Source of the DNA: an uncultured Psychrobacter sp.
GTDB lineage: Bacteria; Pseudomonadota; Gammaproteobacteria; Pseudomonadales; Moraxellaceae
Assembly (NCBI RefSeq): GCF_947495825.1
Contig: NZ_CANMAH010000006.1
Location: 141,452 to 205,451, forward strand
Direction: 5' to 3'
DNA length: 64,000 bases
The notes beneath the pieces were generated by a model. That model did not search any database and was not told where the DNA came from. It saw only the letters and a list, made by a program, of their open reading frames with translations. This document shows, piece after piece, positions 35,716 to 43,986 of this stretch; the stretch's first letter is position 1; every line of letters begins with the position of its first letter. The position numbers were made by a program, and so were the translations under genes.

Positions 35716-37011
35716 ATGAATGCAATTGAGCGCTATTTTGGAATTAATGGTGACAATACGACGATAAAAACGGAAATTGTTGCCGGTATAACGACATTTT
35801 TAACGATGGCTTATATCATTTTTGTCAACCCCAATATATTAGCAGAAGCGGGCATGGATAAAGGGGCAGTGTTTGTTGCTACTTGTCTTGCCGCTGCGAT
35901 AGGCTGTTTTATAATGGGTCTTTATGCGCGTTTGCCAGTAGCTTTGGCACCCGGCATGGGTCTTAACGCCTTTTTTACCTATGGTGTGGTGTTAGGGATG
36001 GGTTATGCATGGCAGACAGCACTCGGTGCTGTTTTTTTGTCGGGGTGCATATTCATACTATTAAGCTTATTTAAAATTCGTGAATGGATTATTAATTCTA
36101 TTCCGATTGCTCTTAAACAAGGGGTTATCGCAGGTATCGGTGCATTTTTAGCATTTATTGCACTGCAAAGCTCTGGCGTTATCGTTGGGCAAGATGCAAC
36201 GCTAGTGACTCTTGGTGATATGACATCATTTGGTCCTATGATGGCATCCATAGGTTTCTTTGTTATCATCGGGCTATCGTATAAAAAAGTTCCTGGTGCT
36301 GTGACGATTGGCATTTTACTGGTCGCCTTAATTAGCCTGCTAGCAGGTCATACTGAGTTTGCTGGGATTATATCTACGCCGCCCTCCGTTGCGCCAACCC
36401 TTATGCAGCTTGATATTGCTGGTGCGTTTGATGTCACGATGATCAGTGTCATTTTTGCTTTTTTGTTTGTCGATTTATTTGATACCGCAGGTACGCTAGT
36501 GGCGACGACAAGCCAAGCGAAATTGATTGATAAAGACGGTAACATACCTAATATGGGCAAAGCACTACTAGCAGATTCGACAGCGACGGTGACAGGTGCG
36601 ATGCTTGGTACTTCATCGACCACCAGTTACGTTGAGAGTGTGGCAGGTATTGCTGCAGGCGGGCGTACTGGACTTGTGGCGGTAACGGTCGGAGTGATGT
36701 TCTTATTAAGTACTTTTTTTGCACCGCTGGCTGGTATGATTCCAGCGTACGCTACCGCTGGCGCTATCTTTTACGTCGCTGTACTGATGTTAGGTACGCT
36801 AAAAGACATCAATTGGGCGGATTTGACAGATGCAGCACCCGTTGTCGTCGTGTTGTTATTTACGCCGCTGACATACTCTATCGCTGATGGCATTGCGCTT
36901 GGTTTTATTACCTTTACCGCAGTTAAGCTGATGTCTGGCAAAGTCAATGAAGTGACTCTACCAGTATGGGTGCTAACAATCATCTTACTTGTTAAGATTA
37001 TATGGCTATAA
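35716..37011 (+). CDS. AzgA-type (NCS2) purine permease
   Basis: This is a nucleobase:proton symporter of the AzgA/GhxP/PbuG group for adenine, guanine and hypoxanthine. It has 431 aa from the ATG at 35716; a TTG at 35701 would add five residues. Family blocks are TEIVAGITTFLTMAYIIFVN near the start, ALAPGMGLNAFFTYGVV, and FLFVDLFDTAGTLVATTSQA with the conserved acidic and polar residues of the transport site, followed by GTSSTTSYVESVAGIAAGGR. About 12-14 membrane segments are expected. Its link to xdhABC and guaD 6 kb downstream suggests it feeds purine catabolism. Confidence 0.93.
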   Translation: MNAIERYFGINGDNTTIKTEIVAGITTFLTMAYIIFVNPNILAEAGMDKGAVFVATCLAAAIGCFIMGLYARLPVALAPGMGLNAFFTYGVVLGMGYAWQTALGAVFLSGCIFILLSLFKIREWIINSIPIALKQGVIAGIGAFLAFIALQSSGVIVGQDATLVTLGDMTSFGPMMASIGFFVIIGLSYKKVPGAVTIGILLVALISLLAGHTEFAGIISTPPSVAPTLMQLDIAGAFDVTMISVIFAFLFVDLFDTAGTLVATTSQAKLIDKDGNIPNMGKALLADSTATVTGAMLGTSSTTSYVESVAGIAAGGRTGLVAVTVGVMFLLSTFFAPLAGMIPAYATAGAIFYVAVLMLGTLKDINWADLTDAAPVVVVLLFTPLTYSIADGIALGFITFTAVKLMSGKVNEVTLPVWVLTIILLVKIIWL

Positions 37012-37776
37012 CTTATTTGGACGTTTATTTGTGCTATGTCTGTCGATATTTAAACCAAGGCAGGTTGAATATAGTGTAAACATACACTGCCAATAGACAT
37101 TAATGACAACTACTTTTTACCCTCTTTATCTTTGATTGATAAGGAGGGTTTTTTATGCAAAGTATAAAGTTTTTGACCAAAGGATTAACATTATGGCTGC
37201 AAAAAACCTTATTAAATAACCAATAATCAACAAAAGACCATCAATTAGAAGCTAGCTATAATTTCATACCGCTAACTATTTGTTTTTAAATAATATATTT
37301 ATTAATATAAATGAGCGATATTGTTAGTTCGAAAAATTGTTTCATGATAATATGGCGGGGTTAAGCGCATCACCTCAATCAACGCCGTAGAGGTTTTTCT
37401 TACAGTGAATTAGCGTCATACAAGATGATAATTTTGGTTCAATCAGCTTATATAAAAGCCATTAAATGTTGATCGCACTCCTTTCACTACAGACAAGAAG
37501 AAGGCACTAATGCCGCTTAACTGTTCGTTGTTGCCTTTGAATTGTTAACGTAGCACTTTTTTTAACAATCGAACGACCTACTTAACCCTCTCCAGCTTAT
37601 GCTGGATTTGCTCGTTTTGTGATGGTGCCGTTTGGTCTCCTATATATAGCTGTTATTGGTTGTTTATCACTGCTATTTGGCGGAATGTTTAATTGCTTTA
37701 TTCTAAATATTTGCGTTATTAAGAGTCCACAAGCGCCATTTATTATGGTTTTTTTAACGATAGTTATGGAGTTGGT
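37012..37776. other. intergenic region between the purine permease and putA
   Basis: This 765-bp stretch begins with a permease terminator (37119-37154). Beyond that it is AT-rich, with no supported gene. An exact inverted pair, ATTGTTAA/TTAACAAT (37541-37569), could be an operator for putA. The putA ATG is preceded by GGAG. I cannot place a promoter with confidence. Confidence 0.4.
37119..37154 (+). terminator. rho-independent terminator after the purine permease
   Basis: ACCCTCTTTATC (37119-37130) pairs with GATAAGGAGGGT (37138-37149), with one G-T pair, followed by a T run. Confidence 0.85.
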
Positions 37777-40700
37777 ATGAACCCAATAGACCAGTTTACC
37801 CCCAAAGAGCCTATTTTATTTAATCCTATCGATTTGCTTGCACCTGAGTATATTACTCAGTCTGCAGATGACCTTTATGCGCGTATATCACCGTTATATA
37901 GTGTCGATGAAGACCGCTGGTTGGACAGATTGCTACCGCTAGCTAAGCCTAGTGATAAAGAGCGCGATGATGCTAGCGAGCAGACACGTAAACTGGTTGA
38001 ATACGTGCGTAACGATGGTAAAGCGATCAAGATGGTGGATTCATTGCTACTTGAATATAGCCTTGATACTCAAGAAGGTATCTTGCTAATGAGCTTGGCT
38101 GAAGCGTTGATTCGTGTCCCTGACAGCTACACCGCTGATGCGCTAATCCGTGACAAAATGAGTGTAGCCGACTGGAAAAAACATCTAAAAGATGACAACG
38201 GTTTTATGGTCAATGCCTCAACATGGGGCATGATGATGACTGGCCGTGTTGTCAGTATTGACAGCAGTACCACCGCCTCTGGATTTTTGGATCGCATGAC
38301 CAAAAAGATGGGCGAGCCAATGATTCGCGGTGCGATGCAAAAAGCCATGCGCATTATGGGGCATCAGTTTGTATTGGGTGAGACCATTGAAGAGGCCAAT
38401 AAAAACAGCCAACCTTATCGTAATAAAGGCTATACCTATTCGTTCGATATGCTAGGCGAAGCGGCTATCACTAATAAAGATGCTGAAAAGTACTTCAATG
38501 ACTACCTACATGCAATTAAAGCGACTGCCAATGTTAGAGTCAAGGAAGGCATGCCTAAGCCCTCTGTATCTATCAAGTTGTCAGCGCTACATCCACGCTA
38601 TGAAGCAACGCAAGAGGCACAAGTCTTAGGGCTACTACGTCAGCGCTGTTTGCTACTTATTGAAGCGGCACGCGAAGTCGATGTCGATATCAGTATCGAT
38701 GCAGAAGAAGCGGATCGTCTTGAGATTTCCTTAAAGTTATTTGAATCACTATATCGTGACCCATTGACCGCAGGCTGGGATGGCCTAGGACTAGTCGTTC
38801 AGGGCTACTCAAAACGTGCGATTGCGATATTTGCATGGCTTGCTCGTTTGGCCAAAGAAGTGGGCGACCGTATTCCGCTACGTCTAGTCAAAGGCGCGTA
38901 CTGGGACTTTGAGATTAAGCTTGCGCAGCAAAAAGGTCTGTCAGGCTATCCAGTTTGGACCCGTAAAGAGGGCACAGATACCGCCTATCTTGCTTGCGCA
39001 CGGTTTTTGTTATCAGAACATTTACGTGGTTTAATTTGGCCACAGTTCGCAACTCACAACGCCCATACTTTGGCATCTGTCATGACCATGAGTACGCACA
39101 GAGACTTTGAGTTCCAACGTCTACATGGGATGGGGGACGCGCTTTATGATCATATTTTACAGTCATACAGTATACCTGTACGTATCTATGCCCCTGTTGG
39201 CGCTCATCAAGACTTATTGCCATACTTAGTGCGCCGCTTGCTTGAAAATGGCGCGAACAGCTCATTTGTACACCAGTTATTAGATAAGTCATATCCAATT
39301 GATAAGCTTACAGTACATCCATATGACAAGCTATTGGCCAATGAGACTCTGCATAATCCTGAGATTCCGTTACCCCTAGACATCTATGGCAATCGCCGTG
39401 CTAGCTTTGGGCCCAATATATTTGTAGAGTCGCAATGGCAGCCGTTCAAAACGGCGATTAATAGTCATTTGAATAATACATGGTCAGCAGCGCCCGTTAT
39501 CAATGGTCAAGCAGTCAGCACATTTGAGCAGGATGGCACAAGTCATCAGCTTGAGAGTCATACAGTGCGTGCGCCTTGGAACCATGAAGTTGTGGCTGGC
39601 AAAGTACAATATGCCAATGCAGATTTGGCTCGTCAAGCCATCGATGCTGCTGTCGCTGGACAAGCGAGTTGGCAAGCAGTACCGGCTTCTGAGCGTGCAG
39701 CTATCTTACGCAAAACCGCTGATTTGTACGAAGAAAATTACGCTGAGCTAATGGCGTTATGCCAAATGGAGGCGGGCAAAACGACACAAGACAGCATTGA
39801 TGAAATCAAAGAAGCGGTCGATTTTTGTCGTTTTTATGCCGATGAAGCGGAGCGCTTGAACGATATCACCCATGAATTTACAGACTTAGCTGGTAAGCAG
39901 TCACGCCAAGTTTATAAGGCGCGCGGCACCTTTGTCTGTATCAGCCCATGGAACTTTCCATTGGCTATCTATACAGGTCAAATCGTTGCAGCATTAGCAG
40001 CAGGCAATACGGTGGTAGCAAAGCCAGCAGAACAAACCAGCTTGATCGCACATTTTGGTGCTAAGTTGATGTATCAAGCTGGCGTGCCGAGTGAGGCATT
40101 GCAGTTTGTCACTGGTGCAGGTGAAGTAGGCGGTGCGCTGACAGCAGCAGACAACTTATCTGGGGTTATCTTTACGGGCTCAACGCAAACCGCGCAGCGT
40201 ATCAACCAAAGCTTAAATGATCATGCGCAAACAAGTGGCGAGATACCAATTTTGATTGCTGAAACTGGTGGTCAAAATGCCATGATCGTCGATTCCACGG
40301 CATTGCCAGAGCAGGTGGTCAAAGACGCTGTGCTATCGGCGTTTGGTTCAGCAGGACAGCGCTGTTCTGCATGCCGTATATTGTGTGTACAAGAAGATGT
40401 GGCAGATGGACTGATTGAATTACTACAAGGTCATATGGCAGAGCTTATCGTAGGTAATCCAACTTACGTTGCAACAGATGTCGGTCCAGTGATTGATGCA
40501 GATGCTAAGCAGGGGCTCGAGAGTCATATCGAGCGTATGAAATCTGAGCCGACAGCGGCTATCTTGGCGCAAACACCTATGAGTGCTAGCTCAGTAGTCA
40601 GTGAAGAGCAATCTACCTTTGTATTGCCGACAGCGATTGAGGTACAAACCATCGACGTTATTGGTGGCGAGCATTTTGGCCCGATATTGCACGTACTGCG

Positions 40701-41061
40701 TTATAAGGCTCGTGAGTTGGATCAGCTTATCGATGCGATTAATGCGACAGGTTTTGGTTTAACCTTAGGTATCCATAGCCGTATTGAAAATATCGCTGAG
40801 CATATCGAGCGCCGCGCTGTTGTAGGTAATACTTATGTCAATCGTAACCAAATCGGTGCTGTGGTCAACGTTCAACCTTTCGGTGGCTGCGGCTTATCAG
40901 GGACTGGCCCAAAAGCTGGTGGTCCACATTATGTAGCACGTTTGATGAAGCTAAGCTCTGAATCTTTTAGCTCAGCAAAACCAAACGCTACAAAACTGGC
41001 TACCGAAGCATCTAGTACTGTAAACAATACGACATCAACCACTCAAACAGAGCTTGCATAA
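37777..41061 (+). CDS. putA: bifunctional proline dehydrogenase/L-glutamate gamma-semialdehyde dehydrogenase, without N-terminal RHH and C-terminal domains
   Basis: PutA oxidises proline to glutamate in two steps (1094 aa). The proline dehydrogenase barrel spans about 85-520 (LRLVKGAYWD at 368-377, APVGAHQDLLPYLVRRLLEN). The P5C dehydrogenase spans about 590-1060, with SPWNFPLAIYTGQIVAAL, AETGGQNAMIVD and the catalytic cysteine C863 in SAGQRCSACRIL. The ribbon-helix-helix repressor domain of E. coli PutA is absent, so this protein is not expected to autoregulate. The region after 1060 is a low-complexity Ser/Thr tail. The C-terminal ALDH-superfamily domain of long PutA proteins is encoded by the next gene, 11 bp away. 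A GGAG site precedes the ATG. Confidence 0.95.
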   Translation: MNPIDQFTPKEPILFNPIDLLAPEYITQSADDLYARISPLYSVDEDRWLDRLLPLAKPSDKERDDASEQTRKLVEYVRNDGKAIKMVDSLLLEYSLDTQEGILLMSLAEALIRVPDSYTADALIRDKMSVADWKKHLKDDNGFMVNASTWGMMMTGRVVSIDSSTTASGFLDRMTKKMGEPMIRGAMQKAMRIMGHQFVLGETIEEANKNSQPYRNKGYTYSFDMLGEAAITNKDAEKYFNDYLHAIKATANVRVKEGMPKPSVSIKLSALHPRYEATQEAQVLGLLRQRCLLLIEAAREVDVDISIDAEEADRLEISLKLFESLYRDPLTAGWDGLGLVVQGYSKRAIAIFAWLARLAKEVGDRIPLRLVKGAYWDFEIKLAQQKGLSGYPVWTRKEGTDTAYLACARFLLSEHLRGLIWPQFATHNAHTLASVMTMSTHRDFEFQRLHGMGDALYDHILQSYSIPVRIYAPVGAHQDLLPYLVRRLLENGANSSFVHQLLDKSYPIDKLTVHPYDKLLANETLHNPEIPLPLDIYGNRRASFGPNIFVESQWQPFKTAINSHLNNTWSAAPVINGQAVSTFEQDGTSHQLESHTVRAPWNHEVVAGKVQYANADLARQAIDAAVAGQASWQAVPASERAAILRKTADLYEENYAELMALCQMEAGKTTQDSIDEIKEAVDFCRFYADEAERLNDITHEFTDLAGKQSRQVYKARGTFVCISPWNFPLAIYTGQIVAALAAGNTVVAKPAEQTSLIAHFGAKLMYQAGVPSEALQFVTGAGEVGGALTAADNLSGVIFTGSTQTAQRINQSLNDHAQTSGEIPILIAETGGQNAMIVDSTALPEQVVKDAVLSAFGSAGQRCSACRILCVQEDVADGLIELLQGHMAELIVGNPTYVATDVGPVIDADAKQGLESHIERMKSEPTAAILAQTPMSASSVVSEEQSTFVLPTAIEVQTIDVIGGEHFGPILHVLRYKARELDQLIDAINATGFGLTLGIHSRIENIAEHIERRAVVGNTYVNRNQIGAVVNVQPFGGCGLSGTGPKAGGPHYVARLMKLSSESFSSAKPNATKLATEASSTVNNTTSTTQTELA

Positions 41062-41072
41062 GGAGTAGCAAC

Positions 41073-41762
41073 ATGGCAAACGAATTCAAAAAAAATCATG
41101 CTCAAGTTTGTGAAGCTTGGCGATTACTTAGCGCAGTACAGCGTGCTACTTATCTGGAAGCTGCCATTCCTAAGCTGGCTTTGTTCACAGGGGACGCCAA
41201 TAAAGCGCGCCGCTTGTTCAATCATTTGCTAAGCGCAGCACCCAGTCTTGATGAAGTACATCGTATGACAGGTGCTACAGGCGAGTCCAACGATCTTTAT
41301 GTGACTGCCCGTGGTAAGACGATGGTTGTCGGTGGCGAGTCTGCCAGAACAATGGCGGTGCTCGGTCAGCTTATCGCTGCATTATTGACAGGCAATGAAG
41401 TCATCTTGCATTGTCCAAGCCAAGAAGAGATGTGCGTAGAAGCCGCAAAAGTACTCTATGATACGGGTATCAGTGAGGATGTTCTGAGTGTTGCAAACGA
41501 CTCAAAAACGATTACTTTGCTACATATCGATCGTCTCGCGCAAGTAGCAGTTGCAGGTAGCGCTGCTGAAGTGCAAGAGATCAGTCAAACATTGGCTGAT
41601 ACTGATGGCATCTTAACTCAAGTGATTGCAGTGACAGATATGGATGGCTTATCAGACATGCTTACGCCAGATTATCTACATCGTTTTGTCACTGAGCGAG
41701 TGATCACTATCAATACCACTGCTATTGGCGGTAATGCAAGCCTGCTTGAGCTTGGAACATAA
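41073..41762 (+). CDS. detached PutA C-terminal ALDH-superfamily domain
   Basis: This 229-aa protein corresponds to the C-terminal domain of long (type B/C) PutA. Its ATGESNDLYVTARGKTMVV segment lines up with the GPTGERNTWTLLPRERVL region I recall for E. coli PutA. AVLGQLIAALLTGNEVIL matches the following helix-strand. The end, TERVITINTTAIGGNASLLE, matches the terminal AAGGNASLMTIG of E. coli PutA. In long PutA this domain closes the substrate tunnel and the dimer contact. The gene has its own site (AAGGAG, 8 bp before ATG) 11 bp after putA, so the two should be made together. PutA (1094) plus this (229) has a total close to E. coli PutA, although the RHH domain is missing. Alignment is from memory. 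Confidence 0.82.
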   Translation: MANEFKKNHAQVCEAWRLLSAVQRATYLEAAIPKLALFTGDANKARRLFNHLLSAAPSLDEVHRMTGATGESNDLYVTARGKTMVVGGESARTMAVLGQLIAALLTGNEVILHCPSQEEMCVEAAKVLYDTGISEDVLSVANDSKTITLLHIDRLAQVAVAGSAAEVQEISQTLADTDGILTQVIAVTDMDGLSDMLTPDYLHRFVTERVITINTTAIGGNASLLELGT

Positions 41763-41835
41763 TAAAAAGTAGTGTAAGACATACTAAGCAGTTAAGTGCT
41801 TAGTAGTTAGAATATTAATTAGTAGTATATAGATG

Positions 41836-41898
41836 ACGGTTAGTGTTTATTTACAAGAGTTTTAAAACTTTTGGAGATAAGCGCTAACCGTTTTTTTT
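41836..41898 (+). terminator. terminator of the putA unit
   Basis: ACGGTTAGTGTTTAT (41836-41850) pairs with ATAAGCGCTAACCGT (41877-41891) at 13 of 15 positions, and eight T residues follow. The loop includes a nested AAGTTTT-type hairpin. Confidence 0.8.
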
Positions 41899-42006
41899 GT
41901 CAATTTTAAAGTGTTTTATGACTTATAAGATGTTTTCTAAAAGTTTTACTAAACGTTATTTAATCGCTTGTAGGTGAGCAATAGGGGTGATAATATAAAT
42001 AAAACC

Positions 42007-42020
42007 TGACTAAATAGTCA
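42007..42020. promoter_or_regulatory. palindromic operator candidate upstream of xdhA
   Basis: TGACTA, two A residues and TAGTCA form an exact 14-bp inverted repeat 113 bp before xdhA. A related half, TAGTCAT, recurs at about 42080. This is the form of a site for a dimeric repressor such as a TetR/GntR-type purine regulator, but none is encoded in the window. Confidence 0.45.
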
Positions 42021-42132
42021 TCTTTATAAGAGTAGAAATTTGATGTTCTATTGTACTTTTGATCAGCATGTGTTCAGAATATAGTCATATTACAATATTT
42101 TATAAAGCTCAATTTTTTAGCCGAGTCCTGCT

Positions 42133-43884
42133 ATGATTAGTTTCTATCTAAACGGAAAGCGTCACGAGTTAAACGACCTCAATCCGAATACAACGGTACT
42201 TGAGTATTTGCGCTTATATGAGCATCAAACTGATACTAAAGAAGGCTGCGGTAGTGGGGATTGCGGCGCTTGTACTATTATGGCGCAACGCCTGCCTAAT
42301 CATGCGACGAGCGAGCCTAGCGACAGCACTCCTTTTTATACCTTCAACTCCTGTATTACTCTGTTGTCGTTGATGGATGGACATCATCTGATGACAGCGT
42401 CTTATCTAGCGGATAACCCAGCGCATCACCCAGAGCGGGCACTGTTACATCCTGCACAGCAAGCGATGGTCGACTGTCATGGCTCGCAGTGCGGATTTTG
42501 TACCCCAGGTTTTGTGATGTCGCTTGCAAATGTATATGAAAACCATCGCATGCAGCATAACCATGTTAAGCAAGTAACTGCCAAGCAGGACATCATAAAT
42601 GGTCAGCCCACCAACAATGATTTAAGCTATGAGGATATTGTCGCTTCCATATCAGGGAATCTATGCCGATGTACTGGTTATCGCCCCATCATCGAAGCTG
42701 GTCTAATGATGGGCAAAATCGGTCAACAAAGAGACGCTGATCAAACAGCCGCAAAGGACTTGAGCATAAGTTTAGCGACTGATGTCATGGCAAACGACAA
42801 AAAATCGTTACCTAAAAGCATAGCAACAGATACAGTAGATCAGGTGTCAACTACTACGCTGGCATTGGCTAAAGGAGTACGACAGCTATTTATTCCAAAA
42901 TCAATGAACGAGCTTGATGAGCTATTAGCCTTATACCCAAGTGCAACTATATGGGCGGGCGGTACGGATTTGGGATTGAGCATCACTCAGCACTTAGTTG
43001 ACCATGAAACGATCATTCAACTATCGGCTATTGACGAGCTAAAATCATGGTCGTTGTCTGATTCTCATTTAGGCTCACACTTTGAACCAGACGACGCCGC
43101 TAATATCAATGATAGACCAGCACAAGCGTTGAGATTTGGTGCAGGTATGACCTATCAGCACATGCTGCCGATACTTGAGCAGTATTTTCCTACTTTTGCT
43201 GCGCTATTTGCCAGAATTGCTTCACCACAAATACGTAATATGGGTACACTTGGCGGTAATATTGCTAATGCCTCGCCCATCGGTGATCTGCCTCCCATTT
43301 TACTAGCATTAGATGCTCGCGTTCATTTGCGTCATTGTGGTCCTGATAATAACAATGATGATAGTGCGAAAAAGATTAGTGATAAAGATAAAGTCAACAA
43401 CGATGAAAATAGTAAAAAGTCTTATGTTGACGAGATAATACCTTTATCAGAATTTTTTATAGATTATAAAAAGACCAAGCTGCAGCCAGGCAGTTATATC
43501 GTTGCTGTTCATATCCCATTGATGCAGGATAACCAGCACTTATTTATTCATAAAATTAGTAAGCGTTATGAAGATGATATTTCCGCTTGCTTGGTCGCCA
43601 TAAGAATTGTTTTATCAACAGATGGTACAAGCATCGATCATGCAAAGATTGGTCTAGGCGGTATGGCGGCAATACCATTATTAGCAAAAAAATGTCAACG
43701 AGCACTTCTGGGACAGCCTCTTGAGGTAGCAAGCTTTGAGAGCGCTGCCAAAGCACTACCGATGGATGTCTCACCATTAACAGATGTGCGAGCCAGCCGT
43801 GAGTATCGCTTACATGTGGTACAACGTTTACTGCTTAAGTGTGGCAAACAGCTGTTAAGAGAGGTGCAGGCTGAAAACGCTTAA
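42133..43884 (+). CDS. xdhA: xanthine dehydrogenase small subunit (2Fe-2S and FAD)
   Basis: This subunit transfers electrons from the molybdenum centre to FAD/NAD+ (583 aa). Two [2Fe-2S] sites are present: plant-type GCGSGDCGACTIMAQRL with a later cysteine in NSCITLL, and the helical one in CHGSQCGFCTPGF and GNLCRCTGYRP. The FAD domain (about 250-583) has IWAGGTDLGLS and NMGTLGGNIANASPIGDLPP. Two low-complexity inserts occur between the iron-sulfur and FAD domains and near residues 400-430 (DNNNDDSAKKISDKDKVNND). It is followed by xdhB after 102 bp. Confidence 0.95.
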   Translation: MISFYLNGKRHELNDLNPNTTVLEYLRLYEHQTDTKEGCGSGDCGACTIMAQRLPNHATSEPSDSTPFYTFNSCITLLSLMDGHHLMTASYLADNPAHHPERALLHPAQQAMVDCHGSQCGFCTPGFVMSLANVYENHRMQHNHVKQVTAKQDIINGQPTNNDLSYEDIVASISGNLCRCTGYRPIIEAGLMMGKIGQQRDADQTAAKDLSISLATDVMANDKKSLPKSIATDTVDQVSTTTLALAKGVRQLFIPKSMNELDELLALYPSATIWAGGTDLGLSITQHLVDHETIIQLSAIDELKSWSLSDSHLGSHFEPDDAANINDRPAQALRFGAGMTYQHMLPILEQYFPTFAALFARIASPQIRNMGTLGGNIANASPIGDLPPILLALDARVHLRHCGPDNNNDDSAKKISDKDKVNNDENSKKSYVDEIIPLSEFFIDYKKTKLQPGSYIVAVHIPLMQDNQHLFIHKISKRYEDDISACLVAIRIVLSTDGTSIDHAKIGLGGMAAIPLLAKKCQRALLGQPLEVASFESAAKALPMDVSPLTDVRASREYRLHVVQRLLLKCGKQLLREVQAENA

Positions 43885-43986
43885 TAGATTTATTAACGAT
43901 AATTTTTAAATGATAGCTAAAACGCTAAAGGCTGAATTTGTAGCTTTTGCTCCATTTATAAAAGCACCAATATAGAGAGAATTATC

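Larger units (their letters stand above)
41763..42132. other. intergenic region between the putA unit and xdhA
   Basis: This 370-bp gap contains the putA-unit terminator (41836-41898) and a palindrome (42007-42020) upstream of xdhA. No gene is seen. Confidence 0.45.
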
